Assembly (NCBI GenBank): GCA_963989385.1
Contig: OZ022511.1
Span: 29,258,503 to 29,322,502, forward strand
Length of the DNA stretch: 64,000 nucleotides
Direction: 5' to 3'
Source of the DNA: Ctena decussata
Taxonomy: Eukaryota; Mollusca; Bivalvia; Lucinida; Lucinidae
This document shows positions 46,030 through 57,889 of the stretch, one piece after another; within the stretch, counting starts at the first letter, position 1, and each line of letters starts with the position of its first letter. The position numbers and the translations under genes are program-made. The notes below the pieces were generated by a model that searched no databases, was not told where the DNA came from, and saw only the letters and a list, made by a program, of their open reading frames with translations.

Positions 46030-46790
46030 TACTGTATGTATGTATGTATGTTTGCACGCGCATGCTCGGATGGAAGTATGTGTAAAGACATGCATATTAA
46101 CGTGATACCGTATACATTATTTCCTATGTGTATGATTTCCATGTATGTATACATGTGTGTATCTGCTTGTACGATGTATGTATGCGTGTATATACTAATA
46201 GGAAAACATGTAACATATATATGTATAAAAACAAGTCTTAGTGCGCGCAAATACAGTATAAATACAAGCTATTGGTTAATACTGGATTAAAATGCGTGTA
46301 CACTCAACGAATATGCAAGTACTTAGTGACTGCACAGATATGTAAGCAAGCCTAAAGAATGTACAGTATAATCACTTTCCACATATGTTTAACTAAGGAG
46401 TCTAAAAAGTCATAGAGTCCAAAAAGTACAACTAACGTACCAGATAGGTATAACAACTGTATGAAAGCGTGTAGCATGTACAATGTGATCAAAAGTATAT
46501 TAAGAGTATATTAAGAAACCGGTGTACATATGCGTGTGTGCGCGTGTGTGTATATACGTGTGTAAAAGGTCTACTTCACAAAGCCGAGTATGAAAAACAT
46601 AACAAACAAGTAGTAACGTTCGCAGAACTATAAACCCTTACCTAAATTCCAAAGAGTGTTTTTCTTTTCGGATGACTCTTAAAGTTTTCATCTAATTAAC
46701 CTGAAAACTTCGTAAAATTGTAAGATGCGGTGCAAAATTGTAAAGTTATGGCGTAGCGCCTATTGTTTCGATATTACGTTTCAGTTTTTA
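46030..46790. other. No gene; ATGT and GT-rich sequence
   Basis: Degenerate 'tgtatgta' continues to ~46200, and 46530-46563 is GT/GC-alternating. Nothing else was recognised. Confidence 0.4.
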
Positions 46791-49670
46791 GCTCACCTGA
46801 GCCGAAGGCACAAAGGTGAGCTTTTAGAATGGCAATGCTCCGTAGTCCGTCCGTCCGTCGTACGTCGTCCGTCGTCCGTCGTCCGTCCGTCCACCATTTT
46901 CAAAGGTGTTCTTCTCCAAAACCGCTGGGCCGATCAAAGGCAAATTTTATATGGAGCCTCCATGGGTTGGGGGAACGAAAGTTTGTTCGGGGTATCTGGG
47001 TCACATGACCAAGATGGCCGCCACGCCCATATATGGTAAAAACACTTCAAAAATCTTCTTCTCCAGAACCAAAAGGCCTATGACCTTGAAACTTGGTATG
47101 TAGCATCGGGCATGTAGGCCCATCATAGTTTGTAAAAATGATGACCTTGCGATGATCTTGACCTAATTTATGACATCGTTAACTTTTGTACGTTAGGCTT
47201 TTATATGGGAAAATACTTAAACAGTGGATTTCTCAGAAACTATTTATGTCTAAGGTACAATTATTGGTATACATGGTCAGCTAAACGACCAAATGAAGAT
47301 ATTATGTCACTTAAGGTCAAGGTCATTCGGTCCGTCCATCCGTCGTCAAGATTTTCAAATATCTTCTCCTCTGAAACCACTGGGCCGATCAAAGCCAAAA
47401 TTTATATGGAGCCTGAATGGGTTGGGGGAACGAAAGTTTTTTCGGGGTATCTGGGTCACATGACCAAGATGGCCGCCTCGCCCATATATGGTAAAAACCC
47501 TTCCAATTTTTTTTTTCTCCAGAACCAAATGGCCAATGACCTTGAAACTTGGTATGTAGCATCGGGCAAGCGGGTCCATCATAATTTATACAAATGATGA
47601 CCTTGCAATGACCTTGACCTTATTTATGACATGGTCAACTTTGGAACGTTAGGCTTTTAAATGGGAAAACGCTTAAACAGTTGATTTCTCAGAAACTATT
47701 TAAGTCTAAGGTACTATACTTGGTATACATGGTCAACTCAATGAACAAATGAAGATATTGTGTCACTTAAGGTCCAGGTCATTCGGTCCGTCCATCCGTC
47801 ATCAAGATTTTCAAATATCTTCTCCTCTGAAACCACTGGGCAGATCAAAGCCAAATTTTATATGAAGCCCTGTGGATTGGGAGAACAAAAGTTTGTTCGG
47901 GGTATCTTGGTCACATGACCAAGATGGCCGCCGCGCCCATATATGGTAAAACCCTTTGAAAATCTTCTTCTCCAGAACCAAACGGCCTATGACCTTGAAA
48001 CTTGGTATGTAGCATTGGGCAAGCGGGCCCATCATAGTTTGTACAAATAATGACCTTGCGATGTCCTTGACCTAATTTATGACTTGGTCACTTTTGGTAT
48101 GTTAGGCTTTTATATGGGAAAACGCTTTAGCAGTGGATTTCTCAGAAACTATTTAAGTCTAAGGTACAATACATGGTATACATGCTCAAATTAATGACCA
48201 AATGAAGATATTATGTCACTAAAGGTCAAGGTCATTCGGTCCGTCCATCCGTCGTCATGATTTTCGAATATCTTCTCCTCCAAAACTGCTGGGCCAATCA
48301 AAGGCAAATTTTATATGGAGCCTCCATTGGTTGGGGGAATGAAAGTTTGTTCGGGGTATCTGGGTCACATGACCAAGATGGCCGCCACGCGGCCACATAT
48401 GGTAAAACCCCAAAAAAACCTTCTTCTCCGGAACCGAAAGGCCTATGACCTTGAAACTTGGTATGTAGTATCGAGCATGGTGGCCCATCATAGTTTATAC
48501 AAATTATGACCTTGCAATGACCTTCACCTAATTTATGACATGGTCAGCTTTGGTACGTTAGGCTTTAATATGGGAAAACGCTTAAACAGTGGATTTCTCA
48601 GAAACTATTTAAGTCTAAGGTACAATACTTGGTATACATGGTCAACTAAATGAAGATATTATGTGACTAAAGGTCTAGGTCATTCGGTCCGGCCATCCGT
48701 CATCAAGATTTTCAAATATCTTCTCCTCCAAAACTGCTGGGCCAATCAAAGGCAAATTTTATATAGAGCCTCCATGGGTTGGGGGAACGAGAGTTTGTTC
48801 GGGGTATCTGGGTCACATGACCAAGATGGCCGCCACGCCCATATATGGTAAAAACCCTTCGAAAACCGTCTTCTGCAGAACCGAAAGGCCTATGACCTTG
48901 AAACTTGGTATGTAGCATCGGGCATGCGCCCCATCATAGTTTGTACAAATGATGACCTTGCGATCACTTTGACCTAATTAATGACATGGTCAACTTTGGA
49001 ACGTTAGGCTTTTATATGGGAAAACGCTTAAACAGTGGATTTTTCAGAAACTATATAAGTCTAAGGTACAATACTTGGTATACATGATCAGCTAAATTAT
49101 TTCACTAAAGGTCAAGGTCATTCGGTCCGTCCATCCGTCATCAAGATTTTCAAATATCTTCTCCTCTGAAACCACTTGGCCGATTGAAGCCAAATTTTAT
49201 ATGGAGTCTCAGTGGGATGGGGGAGTGAAAGTTTGTACCCGGGGTCTGGGTCACATGACCAAGATGGCCGCCATGTCCATATATGGTAAAACCCCTTCAA
49301 AAATCTTCTTCTCCAGAACCAAAAGGCTATGACCTTGAAACTTTGTATGTAGCATCGGGCATTCCGGCCCATCATAGTTTGCTATGCTTTTATATGGGAA
49401 AATGCAGAAACAGTTGATTTCATGGAAACTTTTTAAGCCTAGATATAATAATTGGAAAATATGGTTAACAAAATGGATACATGAAGACATAAGGTCATCA
49501 AAGGTCACGGTCATTTTTTTAACTTTGCTCAAGGTCATTGAGATTTTAAATTAAAATATGCATTCCTTATAGGCCACTGGTTTCAAATTCGTAACAAATG
49601 ATCGAAATGGCAAATTATGTCTGTTGACAGGTGTCAGGTGAGCTACAGGACCATTGGTCCTCTGGTTTTG
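46791..49670. repeat. Composite repeat with six ~450-bp tandem units
   Basis: It opens 'gctcacctgagccgaaggc' and 'cgtccgtccgtcg', and closes 'caggtgagctacaggacc attggtcctctgg'. Between these, the landmark 'tgggcc(g/a)atcaaagcc' occurs near 46926, 47390, 47837, 48290, 48738 and 49177, giving spacings of 440-464. Each unit also has 'gtcacatgaccaagatggcc', 'ctatgaccttgaaacttgg' and, in all but the last, 'gatgaccttgcgatgacctt'. The many short frames on both strands are the same unit translated repeatedly. Confidence 0.85.
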
Positions 49671-50266
49671 CAGAGTTACGGCCATTATTCAAATAGTTAT
49701 GTACAGAGTTATTGACTCTTAAGTCAGAACTGTGGGACCTCTAATTCGCATGAATATTAGAGCATAGAATTTTGATATTTGGTATACTGAATGATCATGA
49801 GCAATAAGTGACCTGCATTTTTGTTTATCCCCATTGCACTTTCAAAGTTAGCCCCCTTCTGTTAAAAAACATATATAATGCAATAATATCAATCCAATCT
49901 CTTGAAAAGTATTTGAGCTCGGATGTAGATATTTGGTGTACAGCTAAAAGTCCAGATGTCCATTAACCCAAATAGTTTTGACCATACAAAAGTTGTATTA
50001 GCCCCCGCCCCCTTTCGACTATGGCATTTTGCAACTTCTGAAATACTTCACCTAGGAAGCTGTTGTTTGGTAAACTATACGTGTTCGGTATGTTATATAT
50101 TTTGAAAACAAAGGTGAGAAAATTCTGCATCAGTTGATGACAGAGTTATAGCTCCAATCTGTCAACACTTTACCAGCTATCAATCCCAAGAATAGCAGGG
50201 CCTAGTAGGGTTTAAAATTTTGAAACTGAAATATGGAAGGTTTTGAAATTTAATGTATGGAATCCA
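49671..50266. repeat. Decayed continuation of 'gttacggcc' class repeat
   Basis: 'cagagttacggccattattc', 'agccccc(g)cccc(c)tt' and 'cagagttatagctcc' phrases and the 'cttcacctaggaag' block link it to 43560-44040. No gene was seen. Confidence 0.45.
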
Positions 50267-50490
50267 GGGGCCGAATTCATAAAGCCACTTAAGTCGTTGC
50301 TATGCGGTTGCTAAGGCTAAGTATCTATAATGGAGATTCCCTACAACTATGAAATTTGGTCTGGAGGAACAGTCTTTGTAAGACTGTTCCTCCAGAGCAA
50401 ATTTCATAGTTGTAGGGATTCTCCTTCAAAGAAATTTAGCCTTAGCAACAGCATAGCAACCACTTAAGTTGTTTTATGAATACGGCCTCT
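50267..50490. repeat. Hairpin element family B, copy 2
   Basis: 224-bp near-palindrome: ggggccgaattcataaagcc … ttatgaatacggcctct, with apex ggaggaacagtctttg/taagactgttcctcc. It closely matches 28339-28561. Confidence 0.88.
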
Positions 50491-50588
50491 GATAATATAC
50501 TTCCCAGTATCCTACATCTATAAGCAAATCATGTATACGACTACTACCGACCACACTACGATAGCTTAAGAAGGAGTCAGAAGGAATA

Positions 50589-50826
50589 TGAGCCGCGACA
50601 CGAGAAAACAAACAATGTGGTTGTGCGCCCAGTGCAGACTCAGATCAGCCTGGACATCCACCAAGTCTGTTCAGACTCTGCAATGAGCGCTTAAAGGGTA
50701 CCTGAGGGTATCAGCTACCTCCATGCGGACAGCGAAGACTCTGATCAGACTGGGCGGATGCCCAAGCTGATCTGAGTCTGCGCTGGGCGCACAACCACAT
50801 TGTTGGTTTTCTCGCGTCGCGGCTCA
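50589..50826 (+). repeat. Hairpin element family A, full copy
   Basis: Runs tgagccgcgacacgag … gcgtcgcggctca. Flanks are 'ggaata' and 'aatata'. Plus loop orientation; a few first-arm differences ('ccaccaagtctgttcag'). Confidence 0.9.
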
Positions 50827-51103
50827 AATATATTGTCTAGAATAACTGGTACTGGATAACATAATGTGCAGGAATCCCATAAACTCAATCACCAATGCAT
50901 CATCAACGTATTATCAAGGTACCAAGTGCACCTCAATTCTATATTTTGTCACAACAAGAGATAACTGTCATCCGTTTACATTGTCTGAATTACATCGGAT
51001 ATTAATGATATTGGAATTTAAAGTTTTTCGACTTCCCATTTTAATACCGATTAGTAACGTAAAAGAAAATATCGCGTTTTTCGTGATCCAACAGATAACT
51101 ATT

Positions 51104-51343
51104 AGAGCCGCGACACTACAAAACCAACGGAATGGTATGTGCGCCCTGCAAAGACTCAGAAGCGCCTGAGCATCCGCCTAGTCTGATAAGAGTCTTTTCT
51201 TTGCGCTTAAAGGTTAGCCACGGATCTAAGCTACCGTTATGCCGACAACGAAGACTCTGATCAGAGCAGGCAGATGACCAGGCTGATCTTAGTCTTTGCT
51301 GGTCGAACATGTCACTTTGTCAGTGTTGTCATGTCGTGGCTCA
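51104..51343 (+). repeat. Hairpin element family A, old copy
   Basis: Runs agagccgcgacactac … atgtcgtggctca. Both arms are diverged ('agaagcgcctgagcatccgc', 'gcaggcagatgaccagg'). It sits 18 bases left of the next copy. Confidence 0.82.
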
Positions 51344-51361
51344 TTTGGACCCGTCTTGATA

Positions 51362-51600
51362 TGAGCCGCGACACGACAGAACCAACAATGTGGTTGTGTT
51401 TCCAGCGCAGACTCAGATCAGCCTGGGCATCCGCTCACTCTGATCAGAGCCTTCGCTGTCCGCATGGAGGTGGCTTAGACCTTTGGTTACCCTTTAAGCA
51501 CTTAGTGAAGAGTCTGAGCGGACTAGGCGGATGCCCAGGCTGGTCTGAGTCTACGCTGTACGCACAACGACTGTGTTGGTTTTCTCGTGTGGCAGCTCCA
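51362..51600 (-). repeat. Hairpin element family A, copy adjacent to the preceding one
   Basis: Runs tgagccgcgacacgac … cgtgtggcagctcca. The loop orientation is opposite to its neighbour at 51104, so the pair is head-to-head or tail-to-tail rather than a simple tandem duplication. Confidence 0.87.
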
Positions 51601-52489
51601 CCATGACCGCAATATAATAGTCAAGAAAATCTGCCATATCAGAGGTTAAAGCCAGCGTTATCTAAAGGTTGTGCATACAAATGCTAAAATAAAAGAGGTT
51701 GCTTTGGACTTGATTTACTGCTGGCAAAATCAATTTACTAGATCTTATTAGAGATAAATGAGCACAGGAATGACGACTTTAAGAAAACAACATTTGTGAT
51801 AACGCGTAGCAATTGTAAAGCTAGCCGAAGTTGAAATTACTTTTATATTTAATCATGCAGTTACTTTAAAAAGCAAAATCGGGAAGGGTGGTTCGGATTA
51901 ATTAATTTTGATTAATTAATTCGTTTTAATGACAGAATAACTAGCTATATCACGTATGATGTTTAACCACAAAACATTGTTAGAGATATATGGCAAAATC
52001 ACTGAGTCATTAAATGTAGGATACAATGGTTTACAGATAGTATGAGTTCGTTTCAGTTTAAGACTATACCATTATACCATGTATTTGGATATTACATAAA
52101 TGTGATAATGCAATCTGCATACTTAGTGTTAAGCGCAATCATGGTTACATTTTATAACTTCGCTTCGCTTCCCTTTTCAATTGCACGCCGGTTGGTCGTG
52201 CATAAGACTCCATGATAGACCCGACATAAAGCTATATATTTTAGTTGGTTGGGGCCGGGGCTTGTTTTGTCTGTTGCTTGGTCTTGAAAATCAACTGTTA
52301 GGTCTCGTTTGCATCGGTATTTCCGTAGTGTTGTTTGATACCCAAGGGATCTCCAGGTGTCGCAATACGTTGTATTTGTCGAGTCCTCATCTTGGATTCG
52401 CCAGAGACCTTACCAGTGATTAGTTCGTTTTCTGTGATGATAAATTGATAAATGAGGAGACCTTCATGCGGACCAAACAACTGACAAAA
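51601..52489. other. No gene recognised
   Basis: AT-rich, with a palindromic attaattttgattaatt near 51900. The plus frame at 52181-52423 has no identified family. Confidence 0.35.
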
Positions 52490-52727
52490 TAAGCCGCGAC
52501 ACGAGAAAACCAACAATGTGGTTGTGCGCCCAGCGCAGACTCAGATCAGCCTGGGCATCAACGAAATCTGATCAGACTATTGGCTAAGCGCTTAAAGGGT
52601 AGCTAAGGGACTAAGCTACCTCCATGCGGACAGCGAAGACTCTGATCAGACTGGGCGGATGCCCAGGCTGATCTGAGTCTGCGCTGGGCGCAAAACCACA
52701 TTGTTGGTTTTGTCGTGTCGCGGCTCA
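52490..52727 (+). repeat. Hairpin element family A, full copy
   Basis: Runs taagccgcgacacgag … gtgtcgcggctca. The arms are close to consensus except 'atcaacgaaatctgatcag'. Plus loop orientation. Confidence 0.9.
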
Positions 52728-52979
52728 AATGTATCGAGTCACTGCAGAGGGTTAGGATCCAGTAAAACTAGTTTATGACCCCAGTAATCTGTTACTGATT
52801 TTCCGATTGTCTTCGGTCTGTGGCAATATGGTCTCCTGAATTGCTACTCATTCAGCTTTAACATAGAAAGTAACAATAGATTGGGTTGACATTTTCAGTT
52901 AGGATATCTGAATTTTCACCTGTTTGGTAAAGAGCTGTTCATTCGGTTTACCTCACGCAGTTTTCGTGAAGTTTATCAA

Positions 52980-53029
<50 letters not shown>

Positions 53030-53222
53030 TGCGCGCTCAGAAAGTTCAGCAGTAGTACACGTACTTGAATTGGCAGTAAAACCAGCTTTATACGTTTTAA
53101 TGAAGCTTTGGTAACCAGTACATCGTAGAAAGTCTGTCTTGGCGTCCCATAATCTAAGGGGTAATCGGCTGCAATAGTCTTTAATCCAAACGTAAAGCTT
53201 TCACAGAATACGGCTTAAAATA
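52728..53222. other. No gene; (TG)n microsatellite
   Basis: 52982-53026 is about 22 TG repeats, followed by tacgtgcgcgc. The remainder is unremarkable. Confidence 0.6.
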
Positions 53223-53460
53223 TGAGCCGCGACACGAGAAAACCAACAAAGTGGTCGTGCACCCAGCGCAGACTCAGATCAGCCTGGGCATCCGCCCAGT
53301 CTGATCAGACTCCCCGCCTTGCGCTCAAAGGGTAGCTAAGGGTCTAAGCTACCTTCATGCGGATAGCGAAGATTCTGATCAGTCTGGGCGGATGCCCAGG
53401 CTGATCTGAGTCTGCGCTGGGCGCACAACCACATTGTTGGTTTTCTCGTGTCGCGGCTCA
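53223..53460 (+). repeat. Hairpin element family A, full copy
   Basis: Runs tgagccgcgacacgag … gtgtcgcggctca. Very close to consensus; flanked by 'aaata' and 'tatgt'. Plus loop orientation. Confidence 0.92.
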
Positions 53461-53986
53461 TATGTATTAAGGGCGACTGAACGACGATGACACCCACTTA
53501 AACGAGATCTAAATGAGTCTATGTGTGTAGAGCAAGGTCATTCCAGATGATTGAATGCATGACTTTTCCAACTGATTAAATTGTTTTGCAGCAGTTTAAT
53601 GCTTCAAATAGAAGTTTGAGCAATCAAGCTAATTGCAAGAAACTACTTGCACCTGGTGCTGCAATGCTTAATTGTCAATCAACAACAAGCTGGCACCAAT
53701 AAAGACGAATGTATGGAGATCCTAGTGTTCCTTGTTTAAACAATAAAAATTCTCATATTCATTTGCTTAAAGAAAAAGTATAGCAATCAAAATCAAAACT
53801 ATAGAGTGATCCTGAAACATTTAAACAAACCTCTGCTTATGGTATATATCAGTAAAACAACTAGACGTTAAACGTTGTGAAGGTTACGAAAATAAATATA
53901 TGTGTGTTCTTGTTTGTTTGCTCTGAGTTTGTATTCGTATCCCTGAAATAACCAGACATTTACGTGCTACTCGAAATCAGTCAGAA
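53461..53986. other. No feature recognised
   Basis: AT-rich spacer between two non-autonomous elements. Confidence 0.35.
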
Positions 53987-54363
53987 ATACCGTATACGCG
54001 GTAATTTTCGCGGGTTCAAATTTTCGCGGTTAAGGGTCACAAACATAAATATTAATTTTCGCCATTTTTAATTTTCGCGGTTAGCAACATGCTAGAAAAG
54101 CAAAACTATTTCTTTCTCACTTAAGTCAGTTCTTTCATTAACCTGCGGCAGGACCGCCGCAGGTTAATGAAAGAAATGGCTCAATAGAAAAAGTACGAGC
54201 AACTACCGAAGCAAACACACACAAAATATATGAACACTGTGTCCACTGGAGACACTTTGTAAGAATCAGAAAATTATTCGCAATTTTAATATTCGCGGTT
54301 TCTAAGTGACCGCGAAATACTGCGAAAAATGGAACACCGCGAAAATTACCATGTATAAGGTAT
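53987..54363. repeat. 377-bp MITE with 'TTTTCGCGG' inverted ends
   Basis: ataccgtatacgcggtaatt at the left is matched by the reverse complement of the right end …aattaccatgtataaggtat. Subterminal 'aattttcgcgg' / 'ccgcgaaaatt' repeats follow on both sides. A central hairpin cattaacctgcgg/ccgcaggttaatg lies at ~54137-54170. No frame. Confidence 0.78.
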
Positions 54364-55271
54364 GCGTCTGGACATGCATGAGTTTGTCAAACTAGAAATG
54401 TGACTTTTTGCTAATGATATAGCATATTCGCATTTAACCACAAAGGAGCCCAACGCCATTAGTTTCTCTAGATCAAATTGTCAAACAATTTCCAGTGTCC
54501 AGTTTAAGGGGTAGATGAAAACGATGGCTTAGTCTAGTTTTCGCAAAAATGAGTTAAGGTTTATAATCTTTGTACAATTGGCAGACTCAAGCGGTACTGT
54601 CCATATAATCTTTATAAAAAACATGGAAACATCTATGCATTGTGCGCATCATCTTGGTATTCAGTGCCTCTTTGAAGTTTTTTTTTTGTTCGTAGTATAA
54701 CTTATTGCTTTATTTTTGCACATGTCCACAAAAGGTACCATTCTCGTGTTATTTCAAAGTGTGTCGATATTGCAGTTATAATCATAAATGAACATTTTCT
54801 TACCTCGATGATTTTAGTTTGCCAGATTTCAAATTTAACAACCGGACAATATGTAATTCCCCTCTGGTAAAATACATGTAGTTTTCGTTTATGGGTTCGG
54901 GATTCAGCTGAAAATTTTGTTATCAGCCTTTACTTCATCTCATCTAAGTATTGGTTTCGAACACAGTTTGAGATGTAAATGCAGATTCGCAAGTGGTTTA
55001 CTATTATTCTTTCATACTTGGGATTGAAATTCAATCCATTAAATAAGTCAATTCATTATTCTAATGCACTTACAAATATAACGCGACGTCTGATTGGATA
55101 ACGTCAAAAATTTGCGACAGTATATTCTGCGATATACTGACGCAAACCCGACGTCATTTAGTAACGTCGCTTCTCATTGGCTGACGTTTGATTTTACGTT
55201 GCGGACAGCGCTTGAAATGGATGTAAACTAGTACATAATGAAAGGTGAAAAAGTATAAAAGTGCATTAGAA
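54364..55271. other. No gene recognised
   Basis: It includes acgtc-rich sequence at 55080-55200 ('cgacgtctgattggataacg', 'cgacgtcatttagtaacg') resembling a decayed foldback terminus. Otherwise unremarkable. Confidence 0.35.
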
Positions 55272-55443
55272 AGGGGATAACTTTCTTGAAAATTGTCATT
55301 TGGGGAGGTAAATCATCGGTTTTATAGTCGCAAATTGCGTTTTACGGCGACGCTGGCTGGCGCGTCGCCGTAAAACGAAATTTCCGACCATAAAACCGAT
55401 GATTTACCTCCCCAAATGACAATTTTCAAGAAAGTTATCCCCT
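55272..55443. repeat. 172-bp palindromic hairpin
   Basis: aggggataactttcttgaaa … tttcaagaaagttatcccct pairs over ~68 bases almost without mismatch. The inner part (gttttacggcgacgc/gcgtcgccgtaaaac) forms a second perfect stem. Confidence 0.85.
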
Positions 55444-55892
55444 AATTTTAATGTAGTAATTTGCTTCTCGTTTCATCTGAGTCCTTCCTTTTTAGCGCAG
55501 ACATCTTTCAAATGTGTACACCAAGTGTCACAGTGAATCTTGCATCCGTTTATTTACTTTTATTTATTCGTTTGTTTACTTTTGGTGAAATTTACCAATT
55601 AGCTTTGTAAGTCCTTGCTTTCTTACATGTTAAAAAGAGCATTCAGATACAGGGCTTTAATACTGAATCGGAGATGGTCCAACAAGCGAATCGGTCTTGA
55701 AAATATACCTTTCCATCAGAAATTCTCGGGTAAACAAGGCTCTCTGCATATGAGTATGGATTTACGCGTAACTGAAAAACATCCATGCCGTAACTTTATG
55801 AAAACGCATGAGTGGGATGTTCGTTGCCTGCAGAGACCTGCTGATCACCTTTTTGTTTCATTGTTTTGGGGTTTAGCCTCACTGACGAGTGC
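55444..55892. other. No recognised gene
   Basis: A 102-codon plus frame (55615-55923) has ordinary amino-acid composition but no motif I know, and its end runs into the inverted repeat that follows. It is left unnamed. Confidence 0.3.
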
Positions 55893-55996
55893 CCTAAAGT
55901 GCTTAAATATTGGGACACCTTAAAACCATCATTTTTCCTTTTGTTCCAAATGGAAAACTAATTGTTTCAGGTGTCCCAATATTTAAGCACTTTAGG
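55893..55996. repeat. 28-bp inverted repeat with 48-bp spacer
   Basis: cctaaagtgcttaaatattg (55893) and its perfect reverse complement ending at 55996 enclose T-rich sequence. Confidence 0.75.
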
Positions 55997-56879
55997 ATAA
56001 ATCAGAAAGCGCATTTGGTAAAGGTAAAATTGTACGTAGATTTCATCTTGAAACATCTTTTTCTTTTTTACTTTATTATACTTTACCAAGAAAAAAATCG
56101 TTTCCTGTTGTTTAGATTAGACACCATATTATCTGCCATTATTTATATATAATTTATGTGCAATATTTACTATTTATAATTTAAAAAAAAGGGATAATTA
56201 AGAAAGCTGAAACTAGAAAAGGTCGCAGTAGGAGCAGACGGTATCAGCCTTGCAATGTTAAATGATATTCTAGGACACGTATCGCCGCCAGCTTAGATTC
56301 TTTGGTTTCCACGATATGGCTCTCTTAAGGTCCACTGTTTGTTGATGCGAACAGAAACAACCTAATCAGACTTTGCAAGATCTTATGTGGCTCTGAGTGT
56401 TAGCTGCTTGCTAAGGATATAAGGTACAATTTCTGATCACACGACTAATTTTAGATAAAAATTCTCAGCAGAACATACACCAGATAATATTGGTGTAAAA
56501 ATTACATTAGCATCACAGACGTGTGTCAAGATTGACGGAAAACTGAGAGAAATTAGCTTTGAAAGAGAAATTGTAACTTAAAGCTTGGCAAACAGCAAGT
56601 ACTTATATCAGTCTGCGCAACCGCAGATTGATCAGAGCTTTTACGGTTTAAATATCAACAGTTTGTGGATTTTAAGTGTTTTGCATACCAACTAGCAAAA
56701 ACTCCTTATCGGGCGATTCGACTGTAAGGAAACAGGGCGATCTGAGTTTTTCCCTCTTGCATATGCTTTAAGCTTGCTTTACCCGTGCCACAGATCAAAT
56801 TATCTTGAAGGACAAGATCAGTTTTCCCCTAATGGAATTTCTTCTATTATCTTTTGCTACTTTTTGTTAATGTGTATGA
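55997..56879. other. No gene recognised
   Basis: Patches such as 'agtctgcgcaaccgcagattgatcagagc' near 56611 and 'ctaatcagactttgca' near 56364 may be very old fragments of hairpin family A. No coding feature. Confidence 0.35.
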
Positions 56880-57145
56880 GGTAATAGGATTGTAAATCCC
56901 AAATAAGACTTTTTCATACATTTTAAGCCAAAGCAGACGCCTCTCTGCTACCGTAATTGCATTATCATGTTTGAAACAAACAAGCTGTCAAACCTATAAT
57001 TCTGAAAGCATAGGCGTATTATTTCGTGAAATGAAGTACGGCTTGTAAAGGCCTTTAATTAATTTTTTTAGTTACTTCTAGCTATGTGAGGGAGAATGTG
57101 TGAATCAGACAATTATGACTATAGAAATAAATTTCGCGAATCAGT
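56880..57145 (+). repeat. Duplicated segment, copy 1
   Basis: It shares ordered phrases with 57890-58165, about 1 kb to the right: 'ctttttcatac', 'agacgcctctctgctaccg', 'tttgaaacaaacaagc', 'gttacttctagctatgtgag', 'atcagacaattat'. The copies have diverged by substitutions and small indels. Confidence 0.65.
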
Positions 57146-57235
57146 ATTCTTTGGCTTGTGAATCCGTTTTGGTTATCGGGATGAAACATGGTTTTCCATG
57201 CATTACCGTTTGCAAGCTCCCGAGGGAGATGTTTT

Positions 57236-57319
57236 AAACGGAGGCCGAAGACCTCGGTTTCGTTTTCAACATCTCTTAAACGGAGGCCGAAGACCTCGGT
57301 TTAGTTTTCAACATCTCTT
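57236..57319. repeat. Two tandem 42-bp units, each with a hairpin
   Basis: aaacggaggccgaagacctc is repeated at 57236 and 57278, each followed by 'ggttt(c/a)gttttcaacatctctt'. ccgaagacctcgg is partly self-complementary. Confidence 0.8.
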
Positions 57320-57889
57320 GCGGGACCTTTCAACCTTAAAGCATTGGAAAAGAACGTTTGGTAGCTATTAATGCATAATTTGAACAACAATGCTACTAAA
57401 ATAACGAAAATATTGGCGCACTTTATTTCGGCCTCATCGCCATGACCATACTGATTCCTACACGCACTATGCATGTTTATAGACATGCATAGTGCGTGTA
57501 ATCCTCATATCAGGCCATGGTCAGCTACCGTGAATGTTTGTTCAACCTTTAACAGCATTGCACAAGTCATAATCATGTTCATCAAAGGTTTCACTCGATG
57601 TCGTCTGCGCTTTCATTTTTTACAATATCCAAATTTGTAAAACTCTTCCGTTGAAGTCTTTAATGAATAGCTTCAACTGCAGTCTTGCCACTCGTTTCTG
57701 TACTGACGGACTATTGCCCTGTACCTTGCATACGAAAAGTCGCTAATGTGGTCATTATCGGCGCGTGCAAACAAATATTAAGACATGGTTTTGTGTTCGT
57801 TAAAACATGCCTGTTCATAGCATGCGACACCGATATATATGTAATAATTAATGTTAAGTTACATGTGCGGTCGTGGTTACATGTGCATT

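Noticed and set aside
46725..49538. Many 60-130 codon frames on both strands with similar proteins
   Set aside because: All are the same ~450-bp tandem unit read repeatedly, with no consistent frame across units.
55615..55923. 102-codon frame as a gene
   Set aside because: No motif or splice support, and its end runs into an inverted repeat; kept only as an unnamed stretch.
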